Shown: positions 37,760 to 48,611, counted from the stretch's first letter. The stretch: DNA of 64,000 nt from Marinicella pacifica (GCF_014636635.1 NZ_BMEO01000011.1:21872-85871), one strand, 5' to 3'. The notes: a model not told the origin generated them from the sequence alone. Translations and numbers: made by a program.

Positions 37760-38605
37760 TTATTGATTTACTTTGGCAATGGATTGACCTAATTTGACCG
37801 CATCACCGGCTTTGAGTTCGGTTTCAAAAGTGATGCTGTTTTCCGGGAATAATAAAACAACCGTGGAACCCATGTTAAAACGGCCCATTTCATCGCCTTT
37901 GTGGTATTCAGTTTTGCCTTGAGGTGTCAAAGCCACCGGCTTTGAAGCATAAGGCGGCGTAATCACGCCGTTGCTGACGGTTTCAATGCTGGACACAAAA
38001 ATGGCTCCAACATACACATAGGCCAGCGGTCCCAAATCAGTACCCAAATGGTTAACCAGGCGTTCATTACGGGCGAATAAACGGGGAATTTCGCGGGTGG
38101 TCCAGTCGGCGACACTGAACAAACGTCCCGGGATATGGCGCATACTTTTTAACCGGCAATCGATGGGGGCATGCATGCGGTGGTAATCCCGGGGTGATAA
38201 ATAGATGGTGATAAACTGGCCGTTGCGAAAATTGGCATCGATGTCGGTCGCCAACAGTTCTTTAACACTGTAGCTGTGATTCTTGGCCTGGATAATGCGC
38301 CCTTGCTTTATTTCACCCAGTTGTGACACCACACCGTCCACCGGTGAAATAATCCGCTCACTGCGGACATCGATGGGGCGGGCATCGGCTTTGAGGGCAC
38401 GGGTGAAAAAAGCATTAAAATGCGGATAGCTCTCAATGTCTGGGTCAGCCGCTTCATTCAGGTTAATGTTAAACTTTTTTACCATGGTGTTGATGGTGAA
38501 GTTTTTGATTGGCTTAACCCGAATACGCATCAAATAATACATCAGCCTTGATAACAACCGATGCGGCAAAATGTATTGAAAAAACAGGGCTATTTTACCC
38601 ATCAT
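37760..38605 (-). CDS. psd: Phosphatidylserine decarboxylase proenzyme
   Basis: Makes phosphatidylethanolamine from phosphatidylserine at the inner membrane. The 281-residue proenzyme shows FFTRALKADARPID, SPVDGVVSQLGEI, YLSPRDYHRMHAPIDC (catalytic Asp-His) and the self-cleavage site FNMGSTVVLLFPEN. Serine of GST becomes the pyruvoyl group (usually LGST; here MGST). It overlaps the SCO gene by 4 bases. Length is slightly less than E. coli Psd (322). Confidence 0.96.
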   Translation of the reverse strand: MMGKIALFFQYILPHRLLSRLMYYLMRIRVKPIKNFTINTMVKKFNINLNEAADPDIESYPHFNAFFTRALKADARPIDVRSERIISPVDGVVSQLGEIKQGRIIQAKNHSYSVKELLATDIDANFRNGQFITIYLSPRDYHRMHAPIDCRLKSMRHIPGRLFSVADWTTREIPRLFARNERLVNHLGTDLGPLAYVYVGAIFVSSIETVSNGVITPPYASKPVALTPQGKTEYHKGDEMGRFNMGSTVVLLFPENSITFETELKAGDAVKLGQSIAKVNQ

Positions 38606-39201
38606 TGCACCAGTTTTTGTAAGTCAGCGGTGATTACGTCCACTTCATGAGGGGTGGTGAAGATGCCCACCCTTTGGGCCTCTTTATTGAGCACAAACCA
38701 GGCGGCGGTGTGGTCCACTTGATAGGCCTTGTCGCCCGGTTTATGGTCTTCCACCTGATAAGCGACGCCCAAGGTGGCAGCCAGTTTTTTTAAATTTTCA
38801 GGGTCTGCGGTATAGGCCTTAAAATCAGGATTAAAGTAGGCAATGTATTCTTTTAACACTTCCGGTGTATCACGTTCAGGATCCACGGATATGAACACAA
38901 AATTAGGCGTTACCTGGTTATTTTGCTCGAGTTTTTTATTGATTTTCTGCATATCCAGCAAGGTGGTCGGACAAATATCGGGACAATGGGTGAAACCAAA
39001 AAACAGCACGCTGTACTGGCCGGCCAGGTCTTTGATTGAGACGGTTTCACCGTTTTTACTGATGAGTTCAAGATTTTCCAGAGCCAATGGTTGCGGGAAA
39101 ACCTTGAGGCTTTCAAATTCAAGTTCTTGTAATCGGTCGCCATTGTCGTTTTGGCATGCCACCGTAAACAATAAAAAAAACACCGGTAAAAATAGCCGCA
39201 T
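38602..39201 (-). CDS. SCO1/SenC family copper protein
   Basis: This 199-residue lipoprotein (signal about 1-15, Cys16) has a thioredoxin-like fold. The copper site is CPDIC (Cys73, Cys77) in FGFTHCPDICPTTLLDM, plus a His in YQVDHTAAWFV. SCO proteins deliver copper to the CuA site of cytochrome c oxidase or act as thiol reductases, at the periplasmic face. It is first in the operon with psd. It suggests an aa3- or similar oxidase elsewhere in the genome. Confidence 0.92.
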   Translation of the reverse strand: MRLFLPVFFLLFTVACQNDNGDRLQELEFESLKVFPQPLALENLELISKNGETVSIKDLAGQYSVLFFGFTHCPDICPTTLLDMQKINKKLEQNNQVTPNFVFISVDPERDTPEVLKEYIAYFNPDFKAYTADPENLKKLAATLGVAYQVEDHKPGDKAYQVDHTAAWFVLNKEAQRVGIFTTPHEVDVITADLQKLVQ

Positions 39202-39288
39202 GAGATAACTCCAAGATTAATTAATGATTGCCAATTGGCCCAAAAAGAGGCATTGTAATATGTTTTGGTTATTTCAGCGAATTCAAGT

Positions 39289-40194
39289 ATGCGCTTAATG
39301 GATTTATTTAATCAGTTGGTTGAAAAACTGTCAGCGGCTGAACTTAGTTATGGCCAGAGCACCGAAGGGCCGGAGGATGATGTTATTTTATTGCTGATGG
39401 CCGTCATGGATGTGGATTTTGAAACACTCAACACCCTGGCTGACCAACTGGTCAGCGTCGCCCGGCAACAACAGGCCCATGCAATGATTGAACAACGCAT
39501 CCGGCAGCAGCGACCGATGTGCTATGTGGTTGGTTTTGCCTTATTTGCCGGTTTGAAGTTTACTGTGGATGAACGGGTGTTGATACCGCGTTCGCCTTTT
39601 GCCGAACTGATTGACCGGGGTTTTCAGCCGCATGTGGATATGGGCCGGGTTAATCGGGTGCTGGATTTATGCACCGGCAGCGGCTGTATGGGGTTGGCGG
39701 TGGCACATTATTATCCGCATTGCCAGGTGGATTTGGCGGATGTATCAGCAGATGCTTTAGCTGTGGCCGTAAAAAACCGGGAAAATTTACAGCTCAAAGA
39801 CAGAACCCGATGTATTCAATCTGATTTATGGCAGCATATTCATGACCGTTATGATGTAATCATCAGCAACCCACCCTATGTCAGTGACGCTGAGCACCGA
39901 GCATTGCCGACAGAATTCAGTCATGAACCTGCCATGGCTCTGATCAGTCCCGGAGCGGGTTTGACTTTGCCAACAAAAATTTTGCTTGAGGCGGCTGATT
40001 ATTTGACGCAGCAAGGGGTTTTGTTTCTTGAAGTGGGCTACAGTGATGATGCTTTACAGGCGGCTTTATCCGAGGTACCCTTTGAATGGCTGGAATTTGA
40101 CCATGGTGGTCAAGGAATATGTGTTTTTAATCGTCAAGATTTGATAAAGTACCAACCTTATTTTGTCACTGTTTTAGAGTCCCATGTCGCATAA
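39289..40194 (+). CDS. prmB: Ribosomal protein L3 N5-glutamine methyltransferase
   Basis: PrmB methylates a glutamine of ribosomal protein L3. The 301-residue protein shows the family helical N-terminus, [25 protein letters not shown] motif [20 protein letters not shown] and the signature [15 protein letters not shown], where NPPY binds the target glutamine. [10 protein letters not shown] and the aroC neighbour favour PrmB over PrmC. ATG 39289 is preferred to TTG 39265. It overlaps aroC by 11 bases. Confidence 0.95.
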   Translation: MRLMDLFNQLVEKLSAAELSYGQSTEGPEDDVILLLMAVMDVDFETLNTLADQLVSVARQQQAHAMIEQRIRQQRPMCYVVGFALFAGLKFTVDERVLIPRSPFAELIDRGFQPHVDMGRVNRVLDLCTGSGCMGLAVAHYYPHCQVDLADVSADALAVAVKNRENLQLKDRTRCIQSDLWQHIHDRYDVIISNPPYVSDAEHRALPTEFSHEPAMALISPGAGLTLPTKILLEAADYLTQQGVLFLEVGYSDDALQAALSEVPFEWLEFDHGGQGICVFNRQDLIKYQPYFVTVLESHVA

Positions 40195-41263
40195 TACATT
40201 TGGTAAAAATTTACGCTTTACCTCCTTTGGAGAGTCCCATGGATCAACCATAGGTTGTGTGCTGGACGGTTTTCCACCGGGCATGCCGATTACACCGGAG
40301 GAAATCAAACATGAATTACGGCGACGTGCCACCGGTCGCTCTAAACACACCTCACAAAGACGTGAGCAGGATGATGTACAGATTGTTAGCGGGGTTTTTG
40401 AGGGTGTTACCACCGGCCATCCGATTGCACTAATTATTGAAAATACCGATGCCAAAAGTAAAGATTACAGCAACATCGCCACCCAGATTCGCCCCGGTCA
40501 CGGTGATTACAGTTACTGGAAAAAATACGGCATCCGTGATTATCGCGGCGGCGGTCGTTCATCGGCACGCGAAACCACCATGCGCGTGGCGGCCGGTGCG
40601 TTGGCGAAAAAATGGCTGAAAAAACAGCATGGTATTGAAATTACCGCCTGGCTGTCGCAAATCGGCGACATTCAGCTGCAGGCAGGGGATTTATCGAAAA
40701 TAGATGACAGTCCGTTTTTTACCGGCGAAATTAATCGAGTGCCGGAATTAGAAGAGTTTATGCATAAACTGCGCAAATCCGGTGATTCTGTCGGCGCCGC
40801 CATCAGCGCCAAAGCGGTGAATGTACCGGCCGGTTGGGGCGAGCCGGTGTACGGTAAGCTGGATGCGGAACTGGCGCTGGCCATGATGAGCATTAATGCC
40901 ACCAAAGGCGTGGATATTGGTGCCGGATTTGATTCGGTGGCACAGTCAGGCAGTGTTCATCGTGATGAAATCATCGACGGTGAATTTCAGAGCAATCACG
41001 CCGGCGGTATTCTCGCCGGTATCTCTACCGGCCAGGACATTACCCTGAAAGTGGCTTTTAAACCCACGTCGTCCCTGCGCTTACCGGCGCAAAGCATCAA
41101 TGAAGCAGGTGAGCCGGTTACGGTGGTCACCAAAGGCCGCCATGACCCGTGCGTCGGTATTCGCGCCGCGCCCATTGTCGAAGCCATGATGGCGTTGGTA
41201 TTAATGGATCATGGCCTGCGCCATCACGCACAAATTAATAGTAACCAACACACTTTTGAATAA
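40184..41263 (+). CDS. aroC: Chorismate synthase
   Basis: Converts EPSP to chorismate using reduced FMN, the last step of the shikimate pathway, supplying the trp genes downstream. The 359-residue protein has the three signatures: [20 protein letters not shown] (about 16-35), [29 protein letters not shown] (in parts, about 105-135) and [19 protein letters not shown] (about 323-341). It overlaps prmB as in E. coli. Confidence 0.98.
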   Translation: MSHNTFGKNLRFTSFGESHGSTIGCVLDGFPPGMPITPEEIKHELRRRATGRSKHTSQRREQDDVQIVSGVFEGVTTGHPIALIIENTDAKSKDYSNIATQIRPGHGDYSYWKKYGIRDYRGGGRSSARETTMRVAAGALAKKWLKKQHGIEITAWLSQIGDIQLQAGDLSKIDDSPFFTGEINRVPELEEFMHKLRKSGDSVGAAISAKAVNVPAGWGEPVYGKLDAELALAMMSINATKGVDIGAGFDSVAQSGSVHRDEIIDGEFQSNHAGGILAGISTGQDITLKVAFKPTSSLRLPAQSINEAGEPVTVVTKGRHDPCVGIRAAPIVEAMMALVLMDHGLRHHAQINSNQHTFE

Positions 41264-41268
41264 TTTTT

Positions 41269-42291
41269 ATGAATAAAGAACTCAATATTGCCATTGTCGG
41301 TGCCACCGGTGCGGTGGGGCGGGTGATTCTGGAATTGCTGGAATCACGAGATTTTCCGGTGAATAAGCTGGCTTTGCTGGCCAGTGCCAACAGTGCCGGT
41401 GAGGTGATGTCTTATAAAAAGAAATCGCTGACGGTGCAGCCTTTAGAAGCCTTTAATTTTAAAGGTTATGATATGGCCTTTTTTACTGCGGGCAGTCGGG
41501 TTTCAGCGCAATATGCTTCACGGGCGGTGGATGCCAAATGTGTTGTGATAGATAACACTTCATATTTTCGTAATGAAGAAGATGTGCCTTTGGTGGTGCC
41601 GGAAGTCAACGGTGCGGAATTAAACCGTTATCAGGACACCTATTTAATTGCCAATCCCAATTGTTCTACCATTCAGATGGTGTTGGCGTTGGCGCCGATT
41701 CACAAAGCCGCGGTGATTGAACGTATTAATGTTTCGACCTATCAGTCAGTGTCCGGTGCCGGGCAAAAGGGTATTGATGAATTATCTGCGCAGACACGTA
41801 ATTTGTTGAATTTTAAACCGTTGCAACAGCAGGTGTTTTCAGGACAAATTGCCTTTAATGTGCTACCGCATATTGATGATTTTCAGGACAATGGTTACAC
41901 CAGGGAGGAAATGAAGATGGTGTGGGAAACCCAGAAAATCCTTGATGACCGCAGTATTCAGGTGAATCCGACCTGTGTGCGGGTGCCGGTTTTTTACGGG
42001 CATGCTGAAGCGGTGCACATTGAAACCAGAGACAAAATGACTGCCGGTGAAGCACGTCGGCTGATGGCTGAGATGGATGGTATTGAAATTATGGATGATC
42101 CGGGTGCATTGCGTTATCCGTCCCCGGCCCTGACTGCCGCCGGTCATGATGCGGTGTATGTGGGGCGAATTCGAGAGGATATTTCTTATCCGCGCGGATT
42201 AAACATGTGGATTGTGGCGGACAATATTCGCAAAGGGGCAGCGTTAAACAGCGTGCAAATTGCCGAAAAGTTGTTGACCTTGATGCAGTGA
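41269..42291 (+). CDS. asd: Aspartate-semialdehyde dehydrogenase
   Basis: Reduces aspartyl phosphate to the semialdehyde for lysine/DAP, threonine and methionine synthesis. The 340-residue protein has the NADP loop IVGATGAVGRVILELL (about 9-24), the active Cys in LIANPNCSTIQMVLAL (about residue 132), substrate-binding SVSGAGQKGIDEL, and RVPVFYGHAEAVHIET with catalytic His. Intact catalytic residues argue for Asd rather than the non-catalytic Usg paralogue. It lies 5 bases after aroC. Confidence 0.95.
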   Translation: MNKELNIAIVGATGAVGRVILELLESRDFPVNKLALLASANSAGEVMSYKKKSLTVQPLEAFNFKGYDMAFFTAGSRVSAQYASRAVDAKCVVIDNTSYFRNEEDVPLVVPEVNGAELNRYQDTYLIANPNCSTIQMVLALAPIHKAAVIERINVSTYQSVSGAGQKGIDELSAQTRNLLNFKPLQQQVFSGQIAFNVLPHIDDFQDNGYTREEMKMVWETQKILDDRSIQVNPTCVRVPVFYGHAEAVHIETRDKMTAGEARRLMAEMDGIEIMDDPGALRYPSPALTAAGHDAVYVGRIREDISYPRGLNMWIVADNIRKGAALNSVQIAEKLLTLMQ

Positions 42292-42464
42292 TATTATGAA
42301 ACATGGTCTGACTAAGTCTCAGTGAGGCGCTATTTAAACAAAAAAAATCCTGTCAATAAGAATAGCTTAGCGGTTATTTTTTAGTTAAATTCTTGCTATT
42401 TTATTGTAGAATTAGTTACTATCACTTTATAAGTCGTATAAAACAGCACACACACGGGTAAATT

Positions 42465-45167
42465 ATGAAACACAAATTAATTATATTGGCACTGGTTTTT
42501 GGTCTGGTTTTCGTGTCACAAAACACCTTTTCTCTGGGTATGGGTAAGATTCAGGTTAATTCTGCCCTGGATCAGCCGCTGAATGCGTCTATCGATATCC
42601 TTGCCGGTGAAAATGAATCCATTGATGAAGTGTCGGTGAAAATGGCCAGTGCCGATGATTATAAGAAAGTGGGTCTGGACAAGTCATTTGTTCCGGCCCA
42701 TATTACGGTGTCCTTAGACGAAAACAACCCGTATAAAATCAATGTCCGTTCTAACGGCCCTGTTTCTGAACCCATCGTTTCATTGTTGCTGGATGTTAAA
42801 TGGCCGAATGGTCGGATGTTGCGTGAATTTACCCTGTTATTGGATCCGCCGAGTTATCAGACCGCTAACCGTGGGTCGGTAACCATGCCGGTAACTGAAT
42901 CCGCACCAGCCACTCAACCCGAGACCCTGGGTGATGTTCAGGATGACATCGTTACGGCGCAAACTGATGAGATTCCGCCTGTGACTGAGGATTTAAATGA
43001 AGCGGATGAAGAACCACAGGCTGATATGACTGCTGATGCGGATCAAACTGAATTTGTGGTTGAAACACCCATGGATGAGAATGTGTCAGAAACCCTGTCG
43101 GTCATGCCCGGTGAAGTGTATGTGGAATCCGGTGATACTTTATGGCGCATCGCTAACCAAAATAAACCTGCCGGTGTTTCCACCCATCAGATGATGATGG
43201 CCATTTATGAGAAAAATCCAAATGCCTTTTTAAATAATAACATCAATGAGATGATTAAAGGCAGTACTTTGCAAATGCCTGATGCCGATGCCGCGGATGA
43301 TATGAGTTACCAGGAAGCGCTGGCAGCTTTTGAGGCGCATAATAACCGCTGGGCATCGGCCACAGACACTTACAGCAGTTTCCAAACAGAAACCACAACA
43401 GAACAAGAAGACGTGGTTGCCGATGATCTTGATTATGGTGTGCAATTATCCGGTGGTGAAGGTGATGACAGTGACAGTCAGCAATCAGAAGGTGACGTCG
43501 CGGATACCGGTCAGTCCGGACTCAGTGATGAAGAGGCCTTTAACGCCAGCAGTGAAAATGAAGAATTAAAATCACGGGTTTCTGAATTAGAAAATATTGT
43601 TAACGAACAGCAATCTGCATTAGAACTGCAAGACGATGACCTGGCTAATTTGGAAAACCAAATGGCTCAGGTACCCGATGCAGAAGACCCCAATGAAGAA
43701 GATAATTTAGCGGACAGTGATTTTGACGGTCTGTCCGATGAAGACACCACGGATAACAATGAAATCCTCAGTGAGGAAGCTGTTGACGGTGACGATGTGT
43801 GGGATAGCGGCATCGCCGATACTGAAACAGATGGTCTGAGTGAAGAGCCCATGGATGCTGCGAACATCGATACATCATCAGACGATGAAGAATCAATGGA
43901 CAGTGATGCAGTCTTAGCCGACGAAGGCACAATAAGCAGTGAAGATGATGCATCAGCGGATGCCGCAGACACAGAAGTTATGACCACACCGGTCAGACCA
44001 CAACCCGTTAGTGATCCCTGGTACACCTCAGCGATTAACTGGGTACAAAATAATGTACTGTGGGTGATTATCGGATTGGTGGTGCTGTTTTTAATCATCC
44101 TGTTGCCTCGCTTGTTTAACCGTGGGGATGAAGATCCGGCGGAAGAAAGCAGCTTCCTGGATGACATCAAATCCTCCCGTGGTCAACAACAGGAATCTGA
44201 TGTAGATGCAGATGACAGTGAAGCGGGTGAAGATGACGAGACTGTGTTAACAACACCCATTGCCGTTGAGGATGAAGCGGATGATGATGAGTTGCAGGAT
44301 GACGCCTCCGATTTATCTATACAGTCCGGACAAGACGACGATGAGGATGATGATGAGGATGATGATGAGGATGATGTCTTGGCGGAGCTGGACAATTCTC
44401 TGGCATTCGATGACAGCGATGATGATGAGGGCGATGATGATTTTGCGTTTGATTTTGATGAAGACGAAGACGAAGCTGAAGAAGGTTTAATTGAAGCGAC
44501 TTCTGATGAAGTGGATGATTTAGATTATGAAACGCCCACCAAAGAGTATGATCCCACACCATTTAAAGACGATGATTTTGATGATGATGACTTTGATTTA
44601 TCGGATTTAGATGACGATCTGGACGAAGAAGATTTAGAAGAAGATTCAGAAGAAGACTCAGAAGATGAATCACCTGAAGAAGATTTGTTTGAAGATGATC
44701 TTGATTTAGAAGCTGAATTATCTGAACTTGATGATGCGCTTGAGTCCACTGATTTAGATGAAGATGATTTAGAATCAGATGAGGAATCCGAAGATGACTT
44801 TTCCGATGATGATTTTATGGCTGAACTGGATGACCTTGAGGGCCTCGATAATGACGATGAAAATGACACTGAAGTCACAGAAGTGGACGATGAAGAGGAT
44901 GAATTTGACGCTTCTATCAGTTTAGATGAAGAGGATTCCGTTACCACATTTGAAACCGATGAAGAAGACACTATGGATGAAGACATTGATTTGGGTTTAG
45001 ATGATTTGATGGATGAAGGTGATGTCATTGAAACCAAACTGGACCTGGCTAAAGCCTATATTGAAATGGGTGACACCGAAGGTGCCAAAAATCTGCTTGA
45101 AGAAGTGAAAGCAGAAGGCAATGCGGCGCAACAATCGCAAGCCGATAAATTATTGGATGAGATTTAA
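42465..45167 (+). CDS. fimV: FimV-like polar hub protein, highly acidic
   Basis: FimV organises type IV pilus and polar functions by binding peptidoglycan. The 900-residue protein has a signal peptide (about 1-24), the FimV N-terminal domain (about 25-140, GKIQVNSALDQPLNASIDI) and a LysM segment (YVESGDTLWRIANQN, about 220-270). A short coiled coil lies near 365-395. One transmembrane helix (about 526-545) leads to a cytoplasmic region of about 300 residues made largely of Asp/Glu. A C-terminal TPR-like FimV domain (IETKLDLAKAYIEMGDTEGAKNLLEEV) ends the protein. The acidic tract is encoded by GAT/GAA runs. Neighbours asd and truA fit the usual fimV location. Confidence 0.92.
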   Translation: MKHKLIILALVFGLVFVSQNTFSLGMGKIQVNSALDQPLNASIDILAGENESIDEVSVKMASADDYKKVGLDKSFVPAHITVSLDENNPYKINVRSNGPVSEPIVSLLLDVKWPNGRMLREFTLLLDPPSYQTANRGSVTMPVTESAPATQPETLGDVQDDIVTAQTDEIPPVTEDLNEADEEPQADMTADADQTEFVVETPMDENVSETLSVMPGEVYVESGDTLWRIANQNKPAGVSTHQMMMAIYEKNPNAFLNNNINEMIKGSTLQMPDADAADDMSYQEALAAFEAHNNRWASATDTYSSFQTETTTEQEDVVADDLDYGVQLSGGEGDDSDSQQSEGDVADTGQSGLSDEEAFNASSENEELKSRVSELENIVNEQQSALELQDDDLANLENQMAQVPDAEDPNEEDNLADSDFDGLSDEDTTDNNEILSEEAVDGDDVWDSGIADTETDGLSEEPMDAANIDTSSDDEESMDSDAVLADEGTISSEDDASADAADTEVMTTPVRPQPVSDPWYTSAINWVQNNVLWVIIGLVVLFLIILLPRLFNRGDEDPAEESSFLDDIKSSRGQQQESDVDADDSEAGEDDETVLTTPIAVEDEADDDELQDDASDLSIQSGQDDDEDDDEDDDEDDVLAELDNSLAFDDSDDDEGDDDFAFDFDEDEDEAEEGLIEATSDEVDDLDYETPTKEYDPTPFKDDDFDDDDFDLSDLDDDLDEEDLEEDSEEDSEDESPEEDLFEDDLDLEAELSELDDALESTDLDEDDLESDEESEDDFSDDDFMAELDDLEGLDNDDENDTEVTEVDDEEDEFDASISLDEEDSVTTFETDEEDTMDEDIDLGLDDLMDEGDVIETKLDLAKAYIEMGDTEGAKNLLEEVKAEGNAAQQSQADKLLDEI

Positions 45168-45177
45168 TGTAATGAAA

Positions 45178-45211
45178 CGACCAACACCTGATGAAGGTGT
45201 TGGTCGGTTTT
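45178..45211 (+). terminator. Strong intrinsic terminator after fimV
   Basis: A perfect 12-bp stem CGACCAACACCT/AGGTGTTGGTCG with loop GATGA, followed by GTTTT, ends 9 bases before the truA ATG. Because truA begins immediately after, its RBS is occluded or lies within the stem (no AGGAG is visible). truA and trp expression may therefore depend on read-through or an internal promoter. Confidence 0.9.
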
Positions 45212-45219
45212 AAATCCCT

Positions 45220-45993
45220 ATGCGATTGGCCTGTGGTGTGGAGTATGATGGTGAGCCGTTTTTTGGCTTCCAGCGTCAAAAACAGACGCCCACTGTTCAG
45301 CAATGTCTTGAAGAAGCCATCGGCTCGGTGGCCAACCACGCGGTTGGTGTCACCTGTTGTGGGCGCACCGACACCGGTGTCAGCGCTGATTTACAGGTTA
45401 TCCATTTTGATACCGAAGCAGTCAGAAACCCTCGACAGTGGACACTGGGTATTAACAGCGCCCTGCACAAGGCCATCAGTATTTTGTGGGTCAAGCCGGT
45501 ACCCGATGAATTTCATGCGCGGTTTTCCGCCAGCGCCCGACGTTATCAATACCGTATTTGCAACCGCTCGGTGCGACCGGCCATCAATCGTCACTATTTA
45601 ACCTGGGTCTTAAAACCACTGGACGATGTTAGGATGAATCAGGCCATTCAATATTTACTGGGTGAGCATGATTTCAGTGCTTTTCGTTCCAGCCAATGTC
45701 AATCCAAACAACCGGTGAGAACGATTAAGCATGCCAGTGTCAGTCGCCGTGACGAACAGATTTTAATTGACATTACCGCCAACGGTTTTTTACACCATAT
45801 GGTTCGAAATATTGCAGGAACGTTGATCCGTGTGGGTAAAGGTGAGCAATCTCCGCAATGGGTGGAACAGGTATTGCAATCAAAAGACCGCAGGCAGGCA
45901 GGTATAACCGCAGCGCCCAATGGATTGCGTTTTGTGGGTGTGGATTATCCCAATCACTTTAATTTACCGACATCTGTGGGTCATGCAAGTTAA
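45220..45993 (+). CDS. truA: tRNA pseudouridine(38-40) synthase
   Basis: Modifies uridines 38-40 in the tRNA anticodon arm. The 257-residue protein has LACGVEYDGEPFFGFQRQ at the N-terminus, the catalytic Asp in CCGRTDTGVSADLQVIHFDT (near residue 51), ARFSASARRYQYRI, and FLHHMVRNIAGTLIRVGKG. Length matches E. coli TruA (270). It follows the fimV terminator and overlaps trpF by 11 bases. Confidence 0.96.
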   Translation: MRLACGVEYDGEPFFGFQRQKQTPTVQQCLEEAIGSVANHAVGVTCCGRTDTGVSADLQVIHFDTEAVRNPRQWTLGINSALHKAISILWVKPVPDEFHARFSASARRYQYRICNRSVRPAINRHYLTWVLKPLDDVRMNQAIQYLLGEHDFSAFRSSQCQSKQPVRTIKHASVSRRDEQILIDITANGFLHHMVRNIAGTLIRVGKGEQSPQWVEQVLQSKDRRQAGITAAPNGLRFVGVDYPNHFNLPTSVGHAS

Positions 45994-46609
45994 ATTTTGC
46001 GGTCTTCAAAACAAGTTGGATGTGGCATTAGCCGCGTCACTTCAATGTGATGCGGTGGGTTTTATCATGGTGCCCGACAGCCGACGTGCGGTGGGCTTAG
46101 AACTGGCCCGGGAATTAACCCAATTTACACGCCAATTTGACTTGACGTCCGTTATCCTTGTGGCCGATGCTGATAGTCACACGGTGGATCAAATTGTGAA
46201 CCAATGCCAACCGGATATTATTCAGTTCCATGGTAACGAATCGGCAACTTTTTGCCAACAATTTGAAGTGCCCTACTGGAAAGCGGTGCCGATGTTGACT
46301 GTGCAAGATTGGCCGCGCTATATTGAAAGCTATCATCTGGCACAGCGTTTTGTACTGGATACTTACGGGAATGGGAAAAGTGGGGGATCCGGCCGGTCTT
46401 TTAGCTGGTTCCGGTTTCCGCCTGAGTACATCTCGCGTTTAATTCTGGCCGGTGGATTAACCGTTGATAATTTGGCTGAGGCGGTATCAGTCACAGGAGC
46501 AGAATTTATTGATGTCAGCAGTGGTATCGAGAAAACACCTGGCGTAAAATCACAAACCCTGATGCAACAATTCATGCAAGCCGTCAATAACAACGCACTC
46601 AAATCATGA
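45983..46609 (+). CDS. trpF: Phosphoribosylanthranilate isomerase
   Basis: Third step of tryptophan synthesis: isomerises PRA to CdRP. The 208-residue TIM-barrel protein starts [11 protein letters not shown], where Cys is the catalytic base. It then shows [14 protein letters not shown] (usual GFVFxxxSpR), IIQFHGNES and [19 protein letters not shown] 45983 is chosen because the longer frame reads through truA without family similarity. It overlaps trpB by 4 bases. Confidence 0.95.
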   Translation: MQVKFCGLQNKLDVALAASLQCDAVGFIMVPDSRRAVGLELARELTQFTRQFDLTSVILVADADSHTVDQIVNQCQPDIIQFHGNESATFCQQFEVPYWKAVPMLTVQDWPRYIESYHLAQRFVLDTYGNGKSGGSGRSFSWFRFPPEYISRLILAGGLTVDNLAEAVSVTGAEFIDVSSGIEKTPGVKSQTLMQQFMQAVNNNALKS

Positions 46610-47811
46610 ACCAAGAATTTAACAATTTACCTGACGAAACAGGACATTTTGGCCGATACGGCGGTAATTTCGCCTCGGAAACACTTTTTCACTGCTTAGA
46701 AGCGCTTAATGCGGCCTACAAGAAACTCAAAACTGATGCCGATTTTCAGCAACAATTCAAACAGGATCTGGCAGATTTTGTCGGTCGCCCCTCACCCCTG
46801 TACTATGCTGAACGCTTAACCAAACAGCAACAAGGCGCTCATATTTGGCTTAAACGTGAAGACCTGAACCACACCGGCGCGCACAAAATAAATAACACCG
46901 TCGGACAAATATTGCTGGCCAAAGCCATGGGTAAAAAACGTATTATTGCCGAAACCGGTGCCGGCCAGCATGGTGTAGCGACAGCGACGGTTGCCGCCCG
47001 AATGGGGCTGGAGTGTATCGTGTACATGGGTGCAGTGGATATCGAACGCCAGGCGATTAATGTATTTCGAATGAAGTTATTGGGGGCCGAAGTGCGCTCG
47101 GTGGATTCAGGTTCAAAAACCCTTAAAGATGCTTTGAATGAAGCCATGCGGGATTGGGTGGCCCATGTGGATGACACCTTTTATATCATCGGCACGGTGG
47201 CGGGGCCCGCACCTTATCCTGAAATGGTGCGTGATTTTAATGCAGTGATTGGCCGCGAAGTACGTCAACAAAGCATGGACAAAATCGGTCGTTTACCCGA
47301 TGCTCTGGTGGCCTGTGTCGGTGGCGGTTCCAATGCCATGGGTTTGTTTTATCCGTTTATTCAAGACAAGGAAGTTGCCATGTATGGTGTCGAAGCCGGT
47401 GGTCAAGGTTTAGAGACCGGTCGGCATGCGGCCTCTATCAATGCCGGCAAGGTGGGCGTTTTACATGGTAACAGGACCTATGTTATGAGCGATGAGGCCG
47501 GTCAGGTGATTGAAACCCATTCCATATCTGCCGGATTGGATTACCCCGGTGTCGGCCCTGAGCATGCATATCTGAATGATTCAGGGCGGGCCAAATACGT
47601 CACCATTAATGATGATGAAGCTTTAGCGGCATTTCACACACTCACAAAAACCGAAGGTATTATGCCGGCGCTTGAGAGTGCTCATGCCATTGCTTATGGC
47701 ATGAAGTTGGCAAAAAGTCTGTCGCCGGAACAACATATTGTGGTTAATCTGTCAGGGCGTGGTGACAAAGATGTTCACACCGTGGCTGATATTGAAGGGG
47801 TATCGGTATGA
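46606..47811 (+). CDS. trpB: Tryptophan synthase beta chain
   Basis: PLP enzyme joining indole and serine to make tryptophan. The 401-residue protein has [19 protein letters not shown], the PLP-lysine motif [15 protein letters not shown] (near residue 90), [17 protein letters not shown] and the phosphate-binding [10 protein letters not shown] (near 235). Overlaps of 4 bases with trpF and trpA show a coupled trpFBA operon. Confidence 0.98.
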   Translation: MNQEFNNLPDETGHFGRYGGNFASETLFHCLEALNAAYKKLKTDADFQQQFKQDLADFVGRPSPLYYAERLTKQQQGAHIWLKREDLNHTGAHKINNTVGQILLAKAMGKKRIIAETGAGQHGVATATVAARMGLECIVYMGAVDIERQAINVFRMKLLGAEVRSVDSGSKTLKDALNEAMRDWVAHVDDTFYIIGTVAGPAPYPEMVRDFNAVIGREVRQQSMDKIGRLPDALVACVGGGSNAMGLFYPFIQDKEVAMYGVEAGGQGLETGRHAASINAGKVGVLHGNRTYVMSDEAGQVIETHSISAGLDYPGVGPEHAYLNDSGRAKYVTINDDEALAAFHTLTKTEGIMPALESAHAIAYGMKLAKSLSPEQHIVVNLSGRGDKDVHTVADIEGVSV

Positions 47812-48611
47812 ACCAGTTATTGACCGAAACCTTATCAAATCTGAACCATAAAAAAGCCCTGATTCCATTTATTACAGCGGGATACCCCGATCCTAAAATG
47901 ACCCTGCCCATTATGCATTGTTTGGTGGAAAATGGTGCCGATGTGATTGAATTAGGCATGCCTTTTTCTGATCCAATGGCGGATGGTCCGGTGATTCAAA
48001 AGGCATCTGAACAAGCCATTAAACAGGGTACAGGCCTTAAACAAACTTTACAGATGGTGTACGAATTTCGCCAAACCAACCAAACCACACCAATTGTGTT
48101 GATGGGTTATTTAAACCCGATTGAATCCATGGGTTATGAAGTTTTTGTTGAACAAGCCGCGCGGGCAGGCGTAAATGCAGTGTTATTGGTGGACAGTCCG
48201 CCGGAAGAGTCCGCGGACATTCAAACGCATTTAAAAGCCCATAATATGCAACAAATTTATTTAGTGGCACCGACCACTTCAGCGCAAAGAAAGCAACTTA
48301 TCTGTGATGTGGCTGCCGGTTTTATATACTATGTGGCATTAAAAGGCGTCACTGGCGCCGCTGATTTAAACACAGACGCGGTGAATCATGCGGTCAAAGC
48401 CTTAAAAGCCACCACCCAATTGCCGGTGGCGGTGGGCTTTGGCGTGAAAGATGCTGATTCTGCGGTGGCGGTGGCCCGTGAAGCTGATGCGGTCGTGATT
48501 GGCAGTGCCCTGATTAAAATCATTGATGCTGCAGCCGATAATGTTGAGTCGGTACTTCAACAAGTGGGTGAATTTATGCGTCCTATTCGCGCGGCGCTGG
48601 ATTCGTTATAA
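47808..48611 (+). CDS. trpA: Tryptophan synthase alpha chain
   Basis: Cleaves indole-3-glycerol phosphate and channels indole to TrpB. The 267-residue protein shows [12 protein letters not shown] (usual FVTxGDP, here with tyrosine), [27 protein letters not shown] with the catalytic Glu and Asp, and [15 protein letters not shown]. It is coupled to trpB. The usual accD-folC pair follows 37 bases later. Confidence 0.98.
   Translation: MNQLLTETLSNLNHKKALIPFITAGYPDPKMTLPIMHCLVENGADVIELGMPFSDPMADGPVIQKASEQAIKQGTGLKQTLQMVYEFRQTNQTTPIVLMGYLNPIESMGYEVFVEQAARAGVNAVLLVDSPPEESADIQTHLKAHNMQQIYLVAPTTSAQRKQLICDVAAGFIYYVALKGVTGAADLNTDAVNHAVKALKATTQLPVAVGFGVKDADSAVAVAREADAVVIGSALIKIIDAAADNVESVLQQVGEFMRPIRAALDSL

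Noticed and set aside
44525..45037. Serine-rich minus-strand frame opposite fimV
   Set aside because: Artefact of GAT/GAA-rich codons in the acidic tract read in antisense.
45980..48611. trp operon attenuator before trpF
   Set aside because: truA precedes trpF with overlap and no leader peptide with tandem Trp codons was seen.
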